Below, one piece after another: positions 9,204-17,186 of a stretch of DNA of 64,000 nt; the first letter of the stretch is position 1; each line of letters begins with the position of its first letter. Made by a program: the position numbers and the translations under genes. This DNA comes from JAIVGV01 sp032229975 (lineage in GTDB: Bacteria; Acidobacteriota; Blastocatellia; Pyrinomonadales; Pyrinomonadaceae), in NCBI GenBank assembly GCA_032229975.1, contig JAVXVG010000030.1:1-64000 (forward strand), written 5' to 3'. The notes beneath the pieces were generated by a model. It worked only from the letters and a program-made list of their open reading frames with translations, did not search any database and was not told where the DNA came from.

Positions 9204-9920
9204 ATGAACTCAACGACAAGCCAATCTACTCACATCGTCGCGCGTCACAGTCGATCTTTTGCACGCGCGTTCGCATTCGTCTCATGCTCCGCGCTCTTCG
9301 TCATCGCGCTCGCGTGTGCTGTGCAGGCGCAGTCGGGGCGGAGAGTGCAGCGTCCGCAGGAGACCGCGCCCGTGCCGACGCCGACACCTCTGCCCGAAGC
9401 GAAGAAGCACGACATCGACGTGACGCAGAAGATCGCCGTGCTCGTGCTCGCGGATGCTTCCTACACGATGACTGTTCAGAACGTGGAGGGGATCGTGCAG
9501 CAGTCTTTCATGCAGCGACTCCACGAATCGGGCTCGCTCACGATCAACGCCGATTCAGCGCGCACGACGCGTGGCGGTGCGCAGAAGCGCGCGAAGGATG
9601 AGAAGGATCATTTCGTCGTCTGGGTGGCCCTGCGCTCGAACCGCATGGGCATGGACCCGGTCGGCGTCGGACAGCCGCGCCCGCAGGACTACTACATCGA
9701 GTATGCCGTCTATGATCCGGTGACGGGCAAGACGCGCGCCAACGGCAACGTCTATTTGCGCGCGGGCTACGGCAGCATCGGTGGCGTCGCCGTCGGCGCA
9801 CCGACCTGCTATCCGGCAACATACGCGGGCGAGTTGGAGTTCATCTACGGCGCGATTGACGCGGCGAATCGCGTGATGAAATCACTGAGCGTCCCTTTGC
9901 CGCCGCTCTGCGGCTCGTAA
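9204..9920 (+). CDS. Exported protein of unknown function
   Basis: 238 residues. A long Arg-containing N-region and hydrophobic stretch ending VQAQ (about residue 43) indicate export. A Pro/Thr linker (PVPTPTPLP) precedes a compact domain beginning KIAVLVLADASY. The domain has a few Gly-rich turns and two cysteines near the C-terminus (about residues 199 and 236) that could form a disulfide. I do not recognise the family. Confidence 0.6.
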   Translation: MNSTTSQSTHIVARHSRSFARAFAFVSCSALFVIALACAVQAQSGRRVQRPQETAPVPTPTPLPEAKKHDIDVTQKIAVLVLADASYTMTVQNVEGIVQQSFMQRLHESGSLTINADSARTTRGGAQKRAKDEKDHFVVWVALRSNRMGMDPVGVGQPRPQDYYIEYAVYDPVTGKTRANGNVYLRAGYGSIGGVAVGAPTCYPATYAGELEFIYGAIDAANRVMKSLSVPLPPLCGS

Positions 9921-9946
9921 GTCGCGGGCGCGATCCATTTCCCTTC

Positions 9947-10354
9947 ATGCTCCAAGTCACCTGCCAGAACTGCCGACAGCCGAACCCGAACGTAGCGCGC
10001 ATCTGCCGCTACTGCGGTCACGCGCTTCAACCCGACGCCGCCGCGCCGCGACCGACCGACTATGCGCCGCCGCAGGGCTCTTACACGCCCACGCACGACT
10101 GGGCTTCGAGCGCGCCGCTTCCCTCAACGCAGATATACGCCGCGCCGCAACCGGCCGTCGCCGCTCAAGCGGAGAACTTTCGTTGTCCCTACTGTCAGAC
10201 GAACGCGCTGCCCGTCGTCGCGCGGCGCATCAGCACGGGCGGGTGGATCGTTTTCGCCGCGCTCATTATCGCCTGTCTCCCGCTCTGCTTCCTCGGTCTC
10301 TTCATCAAAGAGGAGTATCGGATGTGTAGCTGGTGTCGCGCCTCTCTCTCCTGA
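9947..10354 (+). CDS. Small membrane zinc-ribbon protein
   Basis: 135 residues. Residues 5-23 form a zinc ribbon (CQNC...CRYC), then a Pro/Ala/Gln-rich linker of about 55 residues. A second CPYC motif is followed by a hydrophobic segment and a closing CSWC pair. The pattern CPYC, membrane helix, CSWC resembles LITAF-like domains, in which the two half-ribbons meet at the membrane surface. Role unknown. It is 26 bp after the preceding exported protein. Its stop codon lies at the edge of a heptamer repeat. Confidence 0.65.
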   Translation: MLQVTCQNCRQPNPNVARICRYCGHALQPDAAAPRPTDYAPPQGSYTPTHDWASSAPLPSTQIYAAPQPAVAAQAENFRCPYCQTNALPVVARRISTGGWIVFAALIIACLPLCFLGLFIKEEYRMCSWCRASLS

Positions 10355-10447
10355 TTGCGGAATGCGGAATGCGGATTCAAGAGCCAAAAAAAGAACGCGG
10401 CTTGAGGTTGAAATCTCAAAGCCGCGTTTCCGCAATCCGCAATCGAG
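10353..10447. repeat. Heptamer-phased inverted repeat between convergent genes
   Basis: Left units GATTGCG, GAATGCG, GAATGCG (10353-10373) are mirrored by CGCAATC twice (10431-10444). Inside is a 13-bp GC-rich stem with one bulge (about 10394-10427). It fills the whole gap between a plus and a minus gene and could terminate both. Confidence 0.7.
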
Positions 10448-12115
10448 TCAGTCGTGACGGAGGGCCTTGACGGGATCGATGCGCGCGGCGCGTGCAGCCG
10501 GATAGAGCGCGGCGACGACGGCGACGACGACGGCGAAACAGATCGCGCCGAGCCAGAGATAGGGCGGGAGCGAGAAGAAGCTGACGTAAGAGACGCCGCG
10601 TGGCTTGAGCAAGTAATGATAGGCGATGCGATTCGACGCCGCGTCGATGCCCCACGCGGCCAGTGAGCCGAGGACTCCGCCCGCGAGTCCGATGAGCGCG
10701 GCTTCGACGAAGAAGATCAGTTTGATCTCGCTGTCCTCCGCGCCGATGGCCTTCATGATGCCGATCTCACGCGTGCGCTCAAGGATCGACATGATCATCG
10801 TGTTAGCGATGCCGAAGGAGGCCACGAGCAGAGAGATGCCACCCAAGAGTCCGAGCGAGGAGTCGATGATCAGAAAGACCGTGCGAATCTCTTTCAACTG
10901 ATCGGCGATGGAGAACGTCGAAAAGCCGCGCTCGTTGATCCGCGTCTGCACTTCGGTGAGGATGTCCGCGTCGGTCACACGCACGACCGCCATCGGGTAG
11001 CCTTCCGCCTCGCCCTCCTTGATCGCGCCGCTCGCACGCGCGAGTTCGAGCGCAACCTGATTGAGTGAGCCGCGATACTTCTGCGAACACTCGCGCGCCG
11101 CGCGCAGAGGCACGTAGATGCTTGCCACCGGCATCAGCCCGCGAAACTGTCCACGGTTGCCGCCGTTCGGGCTCTCGACCTCCGACTTCAACACGCCGAC
11201 GATGCGAAACGAACGCGCCGCGACGTTGCTCGTCGCACCGGCCCCATCATCTTCACCGCCGAGCGGCAGACCGAAGAAACTCATGCCGCCCGCGTCCGCA
11301 TCAGACCTCCCTTTTTTCGCGCCGTCAGCCGCGCGCGCACTTTCATCGTCGCGCTTCGAGTTCGACTGATCACTTCCCTGCGCGTTCGGCCCACTCGTTT
11401 GCGCGTTCGATCCGTTCGCATGCGTAGAGTTTGATATCGCGTCTCGTGCGCCGCGCGGCGCGAGCAGTTCGATGGTCTGCCCGATGGCGTCCGCAGGCTT
11501 GTCGAAACCGAACGCCTTGAGGAAACTTTCATCGACGACCGCTTCGTCCGCATCTGCGCTCGCGATCATTTTTCCGGCGGAGTAGTTCTTGAAGCGCGAG
11601 GCCTGATTCGGCACGAGCGCGCCGCCAACCGAGCGTGTCTGCACACGACCGTTCGCGCGCACATAGACGAAAAGCGAGACGCTCGGCTCGACCGAAGCGA
11701 CGCCCGCGACCTGCGCGATCTCCGCGATAGCCGCATCGTCGAGCGTGCGCGTCGCATCTGTCTGACGACGGTTGTTGCGCTGTCCATCATTACCGCCGAG
11801 TCGCCCCCCTTCTTCACCGCCGCGTCGTCCGCCATCATCACGCTGCGGGCCAGCGTTGTCGTTCGCTGTGGGCCTGCCGCCTGCGAGCGCGGCGGAGACG
11901 ATGCTATCGAGGCTGCGACCCGATACGGTGATCTCGTTGAAGAGATCGAGGTCTTTGAAACGCTGCACGGCGTTGCGCTGCAAGCCGAGCCCGAACGAGA
12001 TCATCGTGATGATGACCGCCACGCCGACGACGACGCCCATCGTCGTCAACGCCGCGCGCAGGCGCGACTCGCGAAGGTTGCGAAGCGCGAGACGGAGTAT
12101 GTCTGTGAATTTCAT
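10448..12115 (-). CDS. MacB/FtsX-family ABC transporter permease
   Basis: 555 residues: an N-terminal membrane helix (residues 15-45) with the MacB-type sequence around LRESRLRAALTTMGVVVGVA, a large periplasmic domain, and three C-terminal helices with the conserved LERTREIGIMKAIGA segment. Such permeases work with a separate ATPase as mechanotransmission complexes for lipoproteins, toxins or drugs. The periplasmic domain carries two low-complexity Asn/Gly/Asp/Arg-rich stretches (about residues 80-115 and 215-275), unusual for the family. A matching ATPase lies 2.8 kb upstream at 14906-15616, split off by three unrelated genes. Translation starts directly beside a heptamer repeat, with no Shine-Dalgarno. 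Confidence 0.87.
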   Translation of the reverse strand: MKFTDILRLALRNLRESRLRAALTTMGVVVGVAVIITMISFGLGLQRNAVQRFKDLDLFNEITVSGRSLDSIVSAALAGGRPTANDNAGPQRDDGGRRGGEEGGRLGGNDGQRNNRRQTDATRTLDDAAIAEIAQVAGVASVEPSVSLFVYVRANGRVQTRSVGGALVPNQASRFKNYSAGKMIASADADEAVVDESFLKAFGFDKPADAIGQTIELLAPRGARDAISNSTHANGSNAQTSGPNAQGSDQSNSKRDDESARAADGAKKGRSDADAGGMSFFGLPLGGEDDGAGATSNVAARSFRIVGVLKSEVESPNGGNRGQFRGLMPVASIYVPLRAARECSQKYRGSLNQVALELARASGAIKEGEAEGYPMAVVRVTDADILTEVQTRINERGFSTFSIADQLKEIRTVFLIIDSSLGLLGGISLLVASFGIANTMIMSILERTREIGIMKAIGAEDSEIKLIFFVEAALIGLAGGVLGSLAAWGIDAASNRIAYHYLLKPRGVSYVSFFSLPPYLWLGAICFAVVVAVVAALYPAARAARIDPVKALRHD

Positions 12116-12120
12116 AATTA

Positions 12121-12212
12121 AGTCTGGGGTCTGGAATCTAAAGTCTCAAGTCTGGAATCGGAAAAGATCACGCGTTCGACTCCAGACTTAAGACTCCACA
12201 CTCACGACTCTT
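12121..12212. repeat. Heptamer-phased inverted repeat (GTCTGGA-type)
   Basis: Left units AGTCTGG, GGTCTGG, AATCTAA, AGTCTCA, AGTCTGG (12121-12155) are opposed by complementary GACTCCA/GACTTAA/GACTCCA/CACTCAC units up to 12212. Pairing is imperfect. It fills the gap between the permease start and the stop of the SirB1-like gene. Confidence 0.7.
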
Positions 12213-13062
12213 AATTCAGCATCGCGAGTTGCGCCCAGACTTTCTTCAACTGCTCGCGCACCTGCTCTTCATCTGGAACACCGCGCGCGAGGTATGCCTG
12301 CATCTCCGTGATCGCTTCGGTGTAGCGACCGAGCTGCGCGAGAAGCACGCCACGGTCGCGTCGCTCATCATGCGCTTCGGGGTCGAGTAGCAAAATGCGA
12401 TCAACTGCGGCGAGCGCGCGCCTGTGACGGTTCGACTGTGCGTGGACGGCTTTCAAGTTGCGCAACACGCGCGCGAGTATCTCACGGTTGGTTGCGGCGC
12501 GCAGGTGCTCTTCCGTTAAGGCCACCTGTCCGCCGTAGAGCGAGTCGAGCAACTCCTGACAATCGTCCTCTGAGATGGCCCGGCGGTTGAATGGATCGAC
12601 GAGTCGCATCTCTTCGCCGCGCGCCGAGTCCGCGCGCACGCGCACAATGAAATGGCCGGGCAGCCCGATGCCTTCAACTTCGAGACCGGCCCTGCGACCG
12701 AGTTCCATATAGACGACCGAGAGCGTGATCGGGATGCCGCGTCGCTCCTCGATGACGTAAGGCAGCAGGCTGTTGCGCGGATCGTAATAGCTCGACTGGT
12801 TGCCGACGAAGCCCAGCTCGCGAAAGACGAACTCGTTGAGCGCATCGACCGGCTCCCAGGAGCGCGCGGCGACGAAGGCGCGCGCCGCCAGCCCTAGCTC
12901 GAAGAGGCGCGCGCGATAGTGCTCAACGTCGAGCGCGGGCTGCTCTTCCGCCGCGACGAGCAAAGAGGCGTGCGCCAGATCAATCGACGCATCGGGCAGC
13001 GTCGTCAGCCGCTCGAAACTCCGTCGCGCCTCCGCAGCCTTCAGTGTGCCCTCTGGAGTCAT
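12211..13062 (-). CDS. SirB1-type transglutaminase-like protein with TPR tail
   Basis: 283 residues. The centre matches the SirB1/transglutaminase-like core 2 domain: VFRELGFVGN, YYDPRNSLLPYVIEERRGIPITLSVVYMELGRRAGL, then GLPGHFIVRV and LVDPFNRR. The usual transglutaminase Cys is replaced in this family, and no protease or transferase activity is established. The last ~90 residues form two or three TPR-like helices ending with AYLARGVP. No partner is evident from neighbours; both flanking gaps are heptamer repeats. Confidence 0.8.
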   Translation of the reverse strand: MTPEGTLKAAEARRSFERLTTLPDASIDLAHASLLVAAEEQPALDVEHYRARLFELGLAARAFVAARSWEPVDALNEFVFRELGFVGNQSSYYDPRNSLLPYVIEERRGIPITLSVVYMELGRRAGLEVEGIGLPGHFIVRVRADSARGEEMRLVDPFNRRAISEDDCQELLDSLYGGQVALTEEHLRAATNREILARVLRNLKAVHAQSNRHRRALAAVDRILLLDPEAHDERRDRGVLLAQLGRYTEAITEMQAYLARGVPDEEQVREQLKKVWAQLAMLN

Positions 13063-13072
13063 GAAAGAAAGT

Positions 13073-13132
13073 GTGAATGATGAAGTGTGAATGATGAAGT
13101 AAAATCCATTGTCTTCACTTCATCGTTCATCG
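13073..13132. repeat. Heptamer-phased inverted repeat (GATGAAG-type)
   Basis: Left arm is GTGAATG ATGAAGT twice in tandem (13073-13100); the right arm CTTCACTTCATCGTTCATCG (13113-13132) is its partial complement. The right edge provides the TGA stop of the HAD gene. Confidence 0.75.
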
Positions 13133-13825
13133 TTTTGAGAAGACGTGATAGACGGCGTCCGGCGTCCAATCGAAGAGGCTGCGCGTGACCACGTCTGCGC
13201 CCGCGTCGCGCAGTTGTGATTCCGTGACAGTGTTCGCGACGCCGAGCGTGCGCATCCCCGCAGAGCGCGCGGACTCTATCCCTGCGGGCGAATCTTCGAC
13301 GACGAGACATTCACCGGCGGCCAGCGTTTGTTGATTGTTCGCGCGCAGACGCTCGTTGAGCAGTTCGAGCGCGCGCAGGTTGCACGCGGGGTCGGGCTTG
13401 CACGCGCTTACGTCTTCCGCGCTGACGATGGCAGAAAAAAACTTTGTCAGTCCCGCGCGCTCTAACACGTGATCGATCTCCATGCGACGAGCCATGCTGA
13501 CCAAACCCGCCGGCCACTGTCGCGCGCACGACTTGACGAAGGTGACGACGCCGGGAAAGAGCGGTAGCTCATCCTTGATCAACTCGCGTTGACGCGCGGT
13601 CTTGCGCGCGATGACATCAGCGAGTTGCTCAACGGTCGTCTCTCGACCGGCCCGTTGGAATGCCGCGCGCACGAACGCAACGTCGTCCATGCCGAGGCAA
13701 GAGTAGTAGTCGGCTTCGGTAAGCGCGATGCCTTCCGCGCGCAACACCTCTTGATAAGCCGCGAGTTGCAGCGGCTCGTCGTCGATGATGACGCCGTTGA
13801 AGTCGAACAGGATCGCTCGGATCAT
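13127..13825 (-). CDS. HAD-family phosphatase/phosphomutase-like protein with altered motif I
   Basis: 232 residues with beta-phosphoglucomutase-like HAD layout: motif I near residue 8, a helical cap (about 15-85), motif III lysine in KPDP and motif IV in VVEDSPAGI. Motif I reads DFNGVIID. The nucleophile Asp (D8) is present, but the second Asp, the general acid/base in DxD phosphatases, is Asn. That predicts slow hydrolysis, transferase chemistry, or no catalysis. Substrate cannot be guessed. The stop codon is supplied by the adjacent heptamer repeat. Confidence 0.82.
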   Translation of the reverse strand: MIRAILFDFNGVIIDDEPLQLAAYQEVLRAEGIALTEADYYSCLGMDDVAFVRAAFQRAGRETTVEQLADVIARKTARQRELIKDELPLFPGVVTFVKSCARQWPAGLVSMARRMEIDHVLERAGLTKFFSAIVSAEDVSACKPDPACNLRALELLNERLRANNQQTLAAGECLVVEDSPAGIESARSAGMRTLGVANTVTESQLRDAGADVVTRSLFDWTPDAVYHVFSKR

Positions 13826-13910
13826 CTCGTCAAACTCTTAACTCTTCTGCGCGGTGTGTAAACACGATCAAGATACGACTGTCGTTGCGCAATGTCCAAA
13901 ACACTGACTT

Positions 13911-14798
13911 TCAGTTTCCAGCGTTAGTGCTTGAAGAAGGATGTTGTGTGCCGCCGCGTCGCGCGTTCTGTTCGGCGAAGAGCGCGGGCAGTCGCTCGCT
14001 CTCTAATACGTCGAGGCGACGCAGGACTTCGGAGAGGGCCAGCTCGTTCTTGAGGTTCACTTGATAGTCGAGGTCTGCGCGCAGGCGATCTTTACTGCCC
14101 TGCCGATTCTGCGACATCATGATGATCGGAGCTTGCAAGCCCGTGATCATGCCGAGCACGAGATTGAGCAGGACGTAAGGGAACGGATCGAAGCCGTGAC
14201 TCAAGACCCAAGAGTTGAAGAGTATCCAGAGCAAGAGGAAACCGGCCGCCGCGCCGATGAACTTCCAACTGCCGCCGAACTCCGCGATCAAGTCGGCCGC
14301 GCGATCCGCGAGCGTGGAGCGAGCCTCTTCGACCTCGTTGGCGTTGCGCGAGACGCGTCGGCGCAACAACTCGTCCGTCGAGCGCAAGCGATCCGAGAGC
14401 GCGCCGAGCATGGCGAGCGATACATCTGCGTTGCGGCGTATGAAGGCGATAAAATCATCACGCGCGAGCGAGGCAAGGCGCGTGTCTTCGATGGCGCGCG
14501 CGCTCGCCGTGCGCGGCTTGCCCTCGATGAGGGCCATCTCGCCTAAGAAGTCGCCGCGCGCCAGCTCCGCGAGCGTCACCTCTTTGCCGTCCTCATCCGT
14601 GATGTAGATCGAGACGCGCCCCTCTGCGATGAGAAACATCGCGTTGCCCGCATCATTCTGCCGGAAGAGCAACGCATCGCGCTCAAGCTGACGCGGCTTG
14701 AGCAGGCGGCGCAACGCACGCGCATCCTCGTCGCCCAGCGACGCGAACAACGGCACGGATCGCAAAGCCTCAATCGTCATCTCAGGGGCGTCATTCAT
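13911..14798 (-). CDS. Cyclic-nucleotide-binding domain fused to DUF1003 membrane domain
   Basis: 295 residues. Residues 12-130 form a cNMP-binding/Crp-like effector domain (the GDFLGEMALIEGKPRTASARA segment is the phosphate-binding cassette). Residues 160-270 are a DUF1003 domain with two membrane helices and the SQNRQGSKDR motif that is characteristic of it. There is no helix-turn-helix, so it is not a transcription factor. It looks like a membrane protein gated by a cyclic nucleotide, which is inference. GAGG precedes the ATG at good spacing. The C-terminus is Ser/Asn-rich. Confidence 0.85.
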   Translation of the reverse strand: MNDAPEMTIEALRSVPLFASLGDEDARALRRLLKPRQLERDALLFRQNDAGNAMFLIAEGRVSIYITDEDGKEVTLAELARGDFLGEMALIEGKPRTASARAIEDTRLASLARDDFIAFIRRNADVSLAMLGALSDRLRSTDELLRRRVSRNANEVEEARSTLADRAADLIAEFGGSWKFIGAAAGFLLLWILFNSWVLSHGFDPFPYVLLNLVLGMITGLQAPIIMMSQNRQGSKDRLRADLDYQVNLKNELALSEVLRRLDVLESERLPALFAEQNARRGGTQHPSSSTNAGN

Positions 14799-14817
14799 AA
14801 TTCAAACCTCACAAGGC

Positions 14818-14946
14818 GTGAATGGTAAATGGTAAATGGCGAACTCAACGACGAAGCGTTGTTTGACTTGATTCAAAACTTCGCGCCGATCAACCGATGA
14901 GCCCTTTACGATTGACCGTTGACCATTGACGATTCACCATTTACCA
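14818..14946. repeat. Heptamer-phased inverted repeat (GTAAATG-type), overlapping the ABC ATPase 3' end
   Basis: Left units GTGAATG, GTAAATG, GTAAATG (14818-14838); right arm from 14904 in 7-bp steps ACCGTTG, ACCATTG, ACGATTC, ACCATTT to 14946. The ~60-bp centre is unrelated. The right arm lies inside the coding end of the ATPase gene. Confidence 0.75.
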
Positions 14947-15616
14947 CCCTCCCGTCCTTCATCTGGATCGTGCGGTCGGCGAAGCGCGCGGCCAGTTCGC
15001 GGTCGTGCGTGACGAGGAGCACGGTGAGGCGTTCGCGCTCGACCGTGGCGCGCAGGAGCGCAAGCAACTCGGCGGCGCGCGTTGAATCGAGGTTGCCCGT
15101 CGGCTCGTCTGCGAGGAGCACGCGCGGGCTGTTGGCGAGTGCGCGCGCGATGGCGACGCGCTGCTGCTCGCCGCCCGAAAGCTCTGTCGGCCGGTGGTCG
15201 GCGCGATCTGAGAGACCGACGCGGTCGAGTAGTTCGCGCGCGCGTTGCTCACGCGCGCGACCGGCGAGACCGCCGAAGGCGAGCGCGAGTTCGACGTTCT
15301 CGGCGGCGGTCATGGAAGTGATGAGATTGAAATTCTGAAAGATCATCCCGACCGCCTGACGACGATAACGGGCCATCTCTCTCTTCGTGAGCGGCGCGAG
15401 CGAGCGGCCCTCGAAGACCACCTCGCCCTCTGTGGGCCGGTCGAGCCCGCCGAGCAGATTCAGAAGCGTTGACTTGCCTGATCCGGAAGTGCCTTGCAGC
15501 GCGACGAACTCACCCTCGCCCACAGAGATGGAAGCGCGGTCGAGCGCGACCACCAAGTTCTCGCCCATCCGGTAATGCTTCGAGACCTCGCGTGTCTCAA
15601 GGAGTGCGTTGTCCAT
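14906..15616 (-). CDS. LolD/MacB-type ABC transporter ATPase
   Basis: 236 residues with all ABC ATPase motifs: Walker A GTSGSGKST (about 40-48), Q-loop FQNFNLI, signature LSGGEQQRVAIARAL, Walker B VLLADEPTGNLD, switch His in VTHDREL. The sequence is that of the LolD/MacB/FtsE group, which pairs with FtsX-type permeases, so the permease at 10448-12115 is the obvious partner. The last 13 residues (VVNGESSMVNGQS) are translated from the heptamer repeat at the gene's 3' end rather than being family sequence. Confidence 0.9.
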   Translation of the reverse strand: MDNALLETREVSKHYRMGENLVVALDRASISVGEGEFVALQGTSGSGKSTLLNLLGGLDRPTEGEVVFEGRSLAPLTKREMARYRRQAVGMIFQNFNLITSMTAAENVELALAFGGLAGRAREQRARELLDRVGLSDRADHRPTELSGGEQQRVAIARALANSPRVLLADEPTGNLDSTRAAELLALLRATVERERLTVLLVTHDRELAARFADRTIQMKDGRVVNGESSMVNGQS

Positions 15617-15674
15617 AAAAAGTTAAAGCCGCCGCGAGTCGAATAACACGCGACGGCCCTCAAATTCAAGAACA

Positions 15675-15701
15675 GTTTTCGGTTTTCGGTTTTCAGTTTC
15701 G
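15675..15701. repeat. One-armed heptamer repeat (GTTTTCG)
   Basis: GTTTTCG, GTTTTCG, GTTTTCA, GTTTCG in tandem, in the gap between the ABC ATPase and nuoI. No complementary arm is visible. Confidence 0.6.
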
Positions 15702-15726
15702 AGCAAGACCGCTCGTGTTCGTCGTC

Positions 15727-16248
15727 TTAGACGATCTTGTATTCCGAATCCACTTCCTCGTCTGAGAAAGCGACGCGATAGTTGGGCGACTGCTTCTGTT
15801 TAGTGATGAGCAAGTCGTCTTTGGTCTTCAAGAGATCGGCCCGATTGTAAACCGACAGCTCGAAATTGAAGCCATGCGTGATGGCATCCTTCGGGCACGC
15901 CTCGACGCAGAAGCCGCAGAAGATGCAGCGACCATAGTCGATGTTGTAAGTCGAAGCGTAACGCTCATCGACGCCGATTCTCTCTTCGGGCGCACGCGGA
16001 TCATCAGCCGCGACGATGTAGATGCAATCGCTCGGACACGCCGCCGCGCAAAGAAAGCAGGCGACGCACTTCTCTCTGCCCAACTCATCGACGTGCAGCA
16101 AGTGCTGTCCACGAAAGCGCGGCTGCAACGTCACGGCTTCGTCCGGATACTGCACCGTCCACTTCTCGCGCGGAATCTTCGCGAACGTGACGCTCATCCC
16201 TTTAACGATGGCCCGCGTCGATTCGATGATGTCGCTGACGATGGACAT
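15727..16248 (-). CDS. nuoI: NADH-quinone oxidoreductase subunit I (8Fe ferredoxin-type)
   Basis: 173 residues with two [4Fe-4S] motifs, CVACFLCAAACP (about 62-73) and CIFCGFCVEACP (about 108-119), flanked by the NuoI-specific segments RFRGQH and GRCIFCGFC. In complex I this subunit carries clusters N6a and N6b and passes electrons toward the quinone site at the membrane. AGAGG lies 5 nt before the ATG. No other nuo gene is nearby, so the subunit is encoded apart from the main operon. Confidence 0.93.
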   Translation of the reverse strand: MSIVSDIIESTRAIVKGMSVTFAKIPREKWTVQYPDEAVTLQPRFRGQHLLHVDELGREKCVACFLCAAACPSDCIYIVAADDPRAPEERIGVDERYASTYNIDYGRCIFCGFCVEACPKDAITHGFNFELSVYNRADLLKTKDDLLITKQKQSPNYRVAFSDEEVDSEYKIV

Positions 16249-16259
16249 GGAAACCTCTT

Positions 16260-16340
16260 GGGTAAACGATCAATGGTGAATAGTCAATGGTAAGAAAGGC
16301 CCTTCGCCATTTACCATTGACTATTCACCATTCACTATTT
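16260..16340. repeat. Heptamer-phased inverted repeat, 22-bp perfect stem
   Basis: 16272-16293 pairs perfectly with 16311-16332; loop 17 nt. Units are GGTAAAC, GATCAAT, GGTGAAT, AGTCAAT, GGTAAG and complements. The right arm encodes the last residues and stop of ndk. Confidence 0.85.
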
Positions 16341-16758
16341 CGAGTTGACTGAAGAAGTAACCGATCTCGACGCGCGCGTTCTCTTCGGAGTCCGATCCGT
16401 GGACGGCGTTCTCGCCGATGGAGGTGGCGAACTCTTTGCGGATCGTTCCCTCATCAGCCTTGGCCGGATCGGTCGCGCCCATCAGATCGCGCCACGCTTT
16501 GACTGCACCATCCTTTTCCAGAACCAACACGACGCACGGCGCGCTCGACATGAATTGCGTCAACTCCGTGAAGAACGGTCGCCCGCGATGCACCGCGTAA
16601 AATCCTTCGGCCTCTGCGAGCGTCATGCGAATCAACTTCATCGCGCGAATCTTGAATCCACCTTCCGTGACGCGCTGAATGACGCCGCCCGTCTTTCCCG
16701 CGCGCACCGCGTCGGGCTTGATGATGCCGAAAGTTAAGTTGCCGATCTGTTCTGACAT
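16321..16758 (-). CDS. ndk: Nucleoside diphosphate kinase
   Basis: 145 residues. It transfers the gamma-phosphate from NTPs to NDPs through a phosphohistidine. The active-site segment NAVHGSDS is present with catalytic H120, and the N-terminal GIIKPDAVRAG and central TDPAKADEGTIR motifs are intact. Upstream of sucD and sucC on the same strand, it fits with succinyl-CoA synthetase, whose nucleotide product Ndk can equilibrate. The C-terminal residues (EIVNGE) and stop arise from the heptamer repeat. Confidence 0.95.
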   Translation of the reverse strand: MSEQIGNLTFGIIKPDAVRAGKTGGVIQRVTEGGFKIRAMKLIRMTLAEAEGFYAVHRGRPFFTELTQFMSSAPCVVLVLEKDGAVKAWRDLMGATDPAKADEGTIRKEFATSIGENAVHGSDSEENARVEIGYFFSQLEIVNGE

Positions 16759-16793
16759 TATTAACGTTCAAGACCTCTCGTGAGATTGATTGA

Positions 16794-17168
16794 CTAACCT
16801 TGTTGCGGCGGCTTGCCGTCGCGCATTTCGCGAACGATGTCGATCAGTGCATCGAACCGTTGATCTGTGTGTGCCTGCGCCGCAGCGAGTTCCCTCATCT
16901 GTTCGACGAGTGCGGAGACTAGAGTGTCAGTCCGAATCTGTGCGTCAGCAAGCGCGGCGAGTTTACGTTCTGAGTTTTCCTGCGCCTCGGCAAGAGAACC
17001 GAGCCGTTCGCCGAAGAGTTGAGCAAGCTCGACTGACTTATCCAGACGATTATCGGACGAACGCCCTGCGGCTTCGACCGCGCCTAACCGCTTGCTCGCG
17101 TCACGAGCGAGGATTGCGAGATTGCCGACTGCATCTTCAAGCCTCATTATTCTTTCTTCATCCGCCAT
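16794..17168 (-). CDS. Small coiled-coil protein of unknown function
   Basis: 124 residues, nearly all alpha-helical with repeating hydrophobic positions. The ATG at 17168 has GAGAGG at 7 nt. Several sections look like shifted copies of one another (RLGAVEAAG, RLGSLAEAQ, ALADAQ, ELAAAQ), as in proteins that grow by duplication of helical units. There is no Cys, no membrane segment and no signal peptide, so it should be cytoplasmic. It lies 18 bp after sucD and 35 bp before ndk and is probably cotranscribed; its role there is unknown. Confidence 0.65.
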   Translation of the reverse strand: MADEERIMRLEDAVGNLAILARDASKRLGAVEAAGRSSDNRLDKSVELAQLFGERLGSLAEAQENSERKLAALADAQIRTDTLVSALVEQMRELAAAQAHTDQRFDALIDIVREMRDGKPPQQG

Positions 17169-17186
17169 GACTGAACCTCTCAAGCA

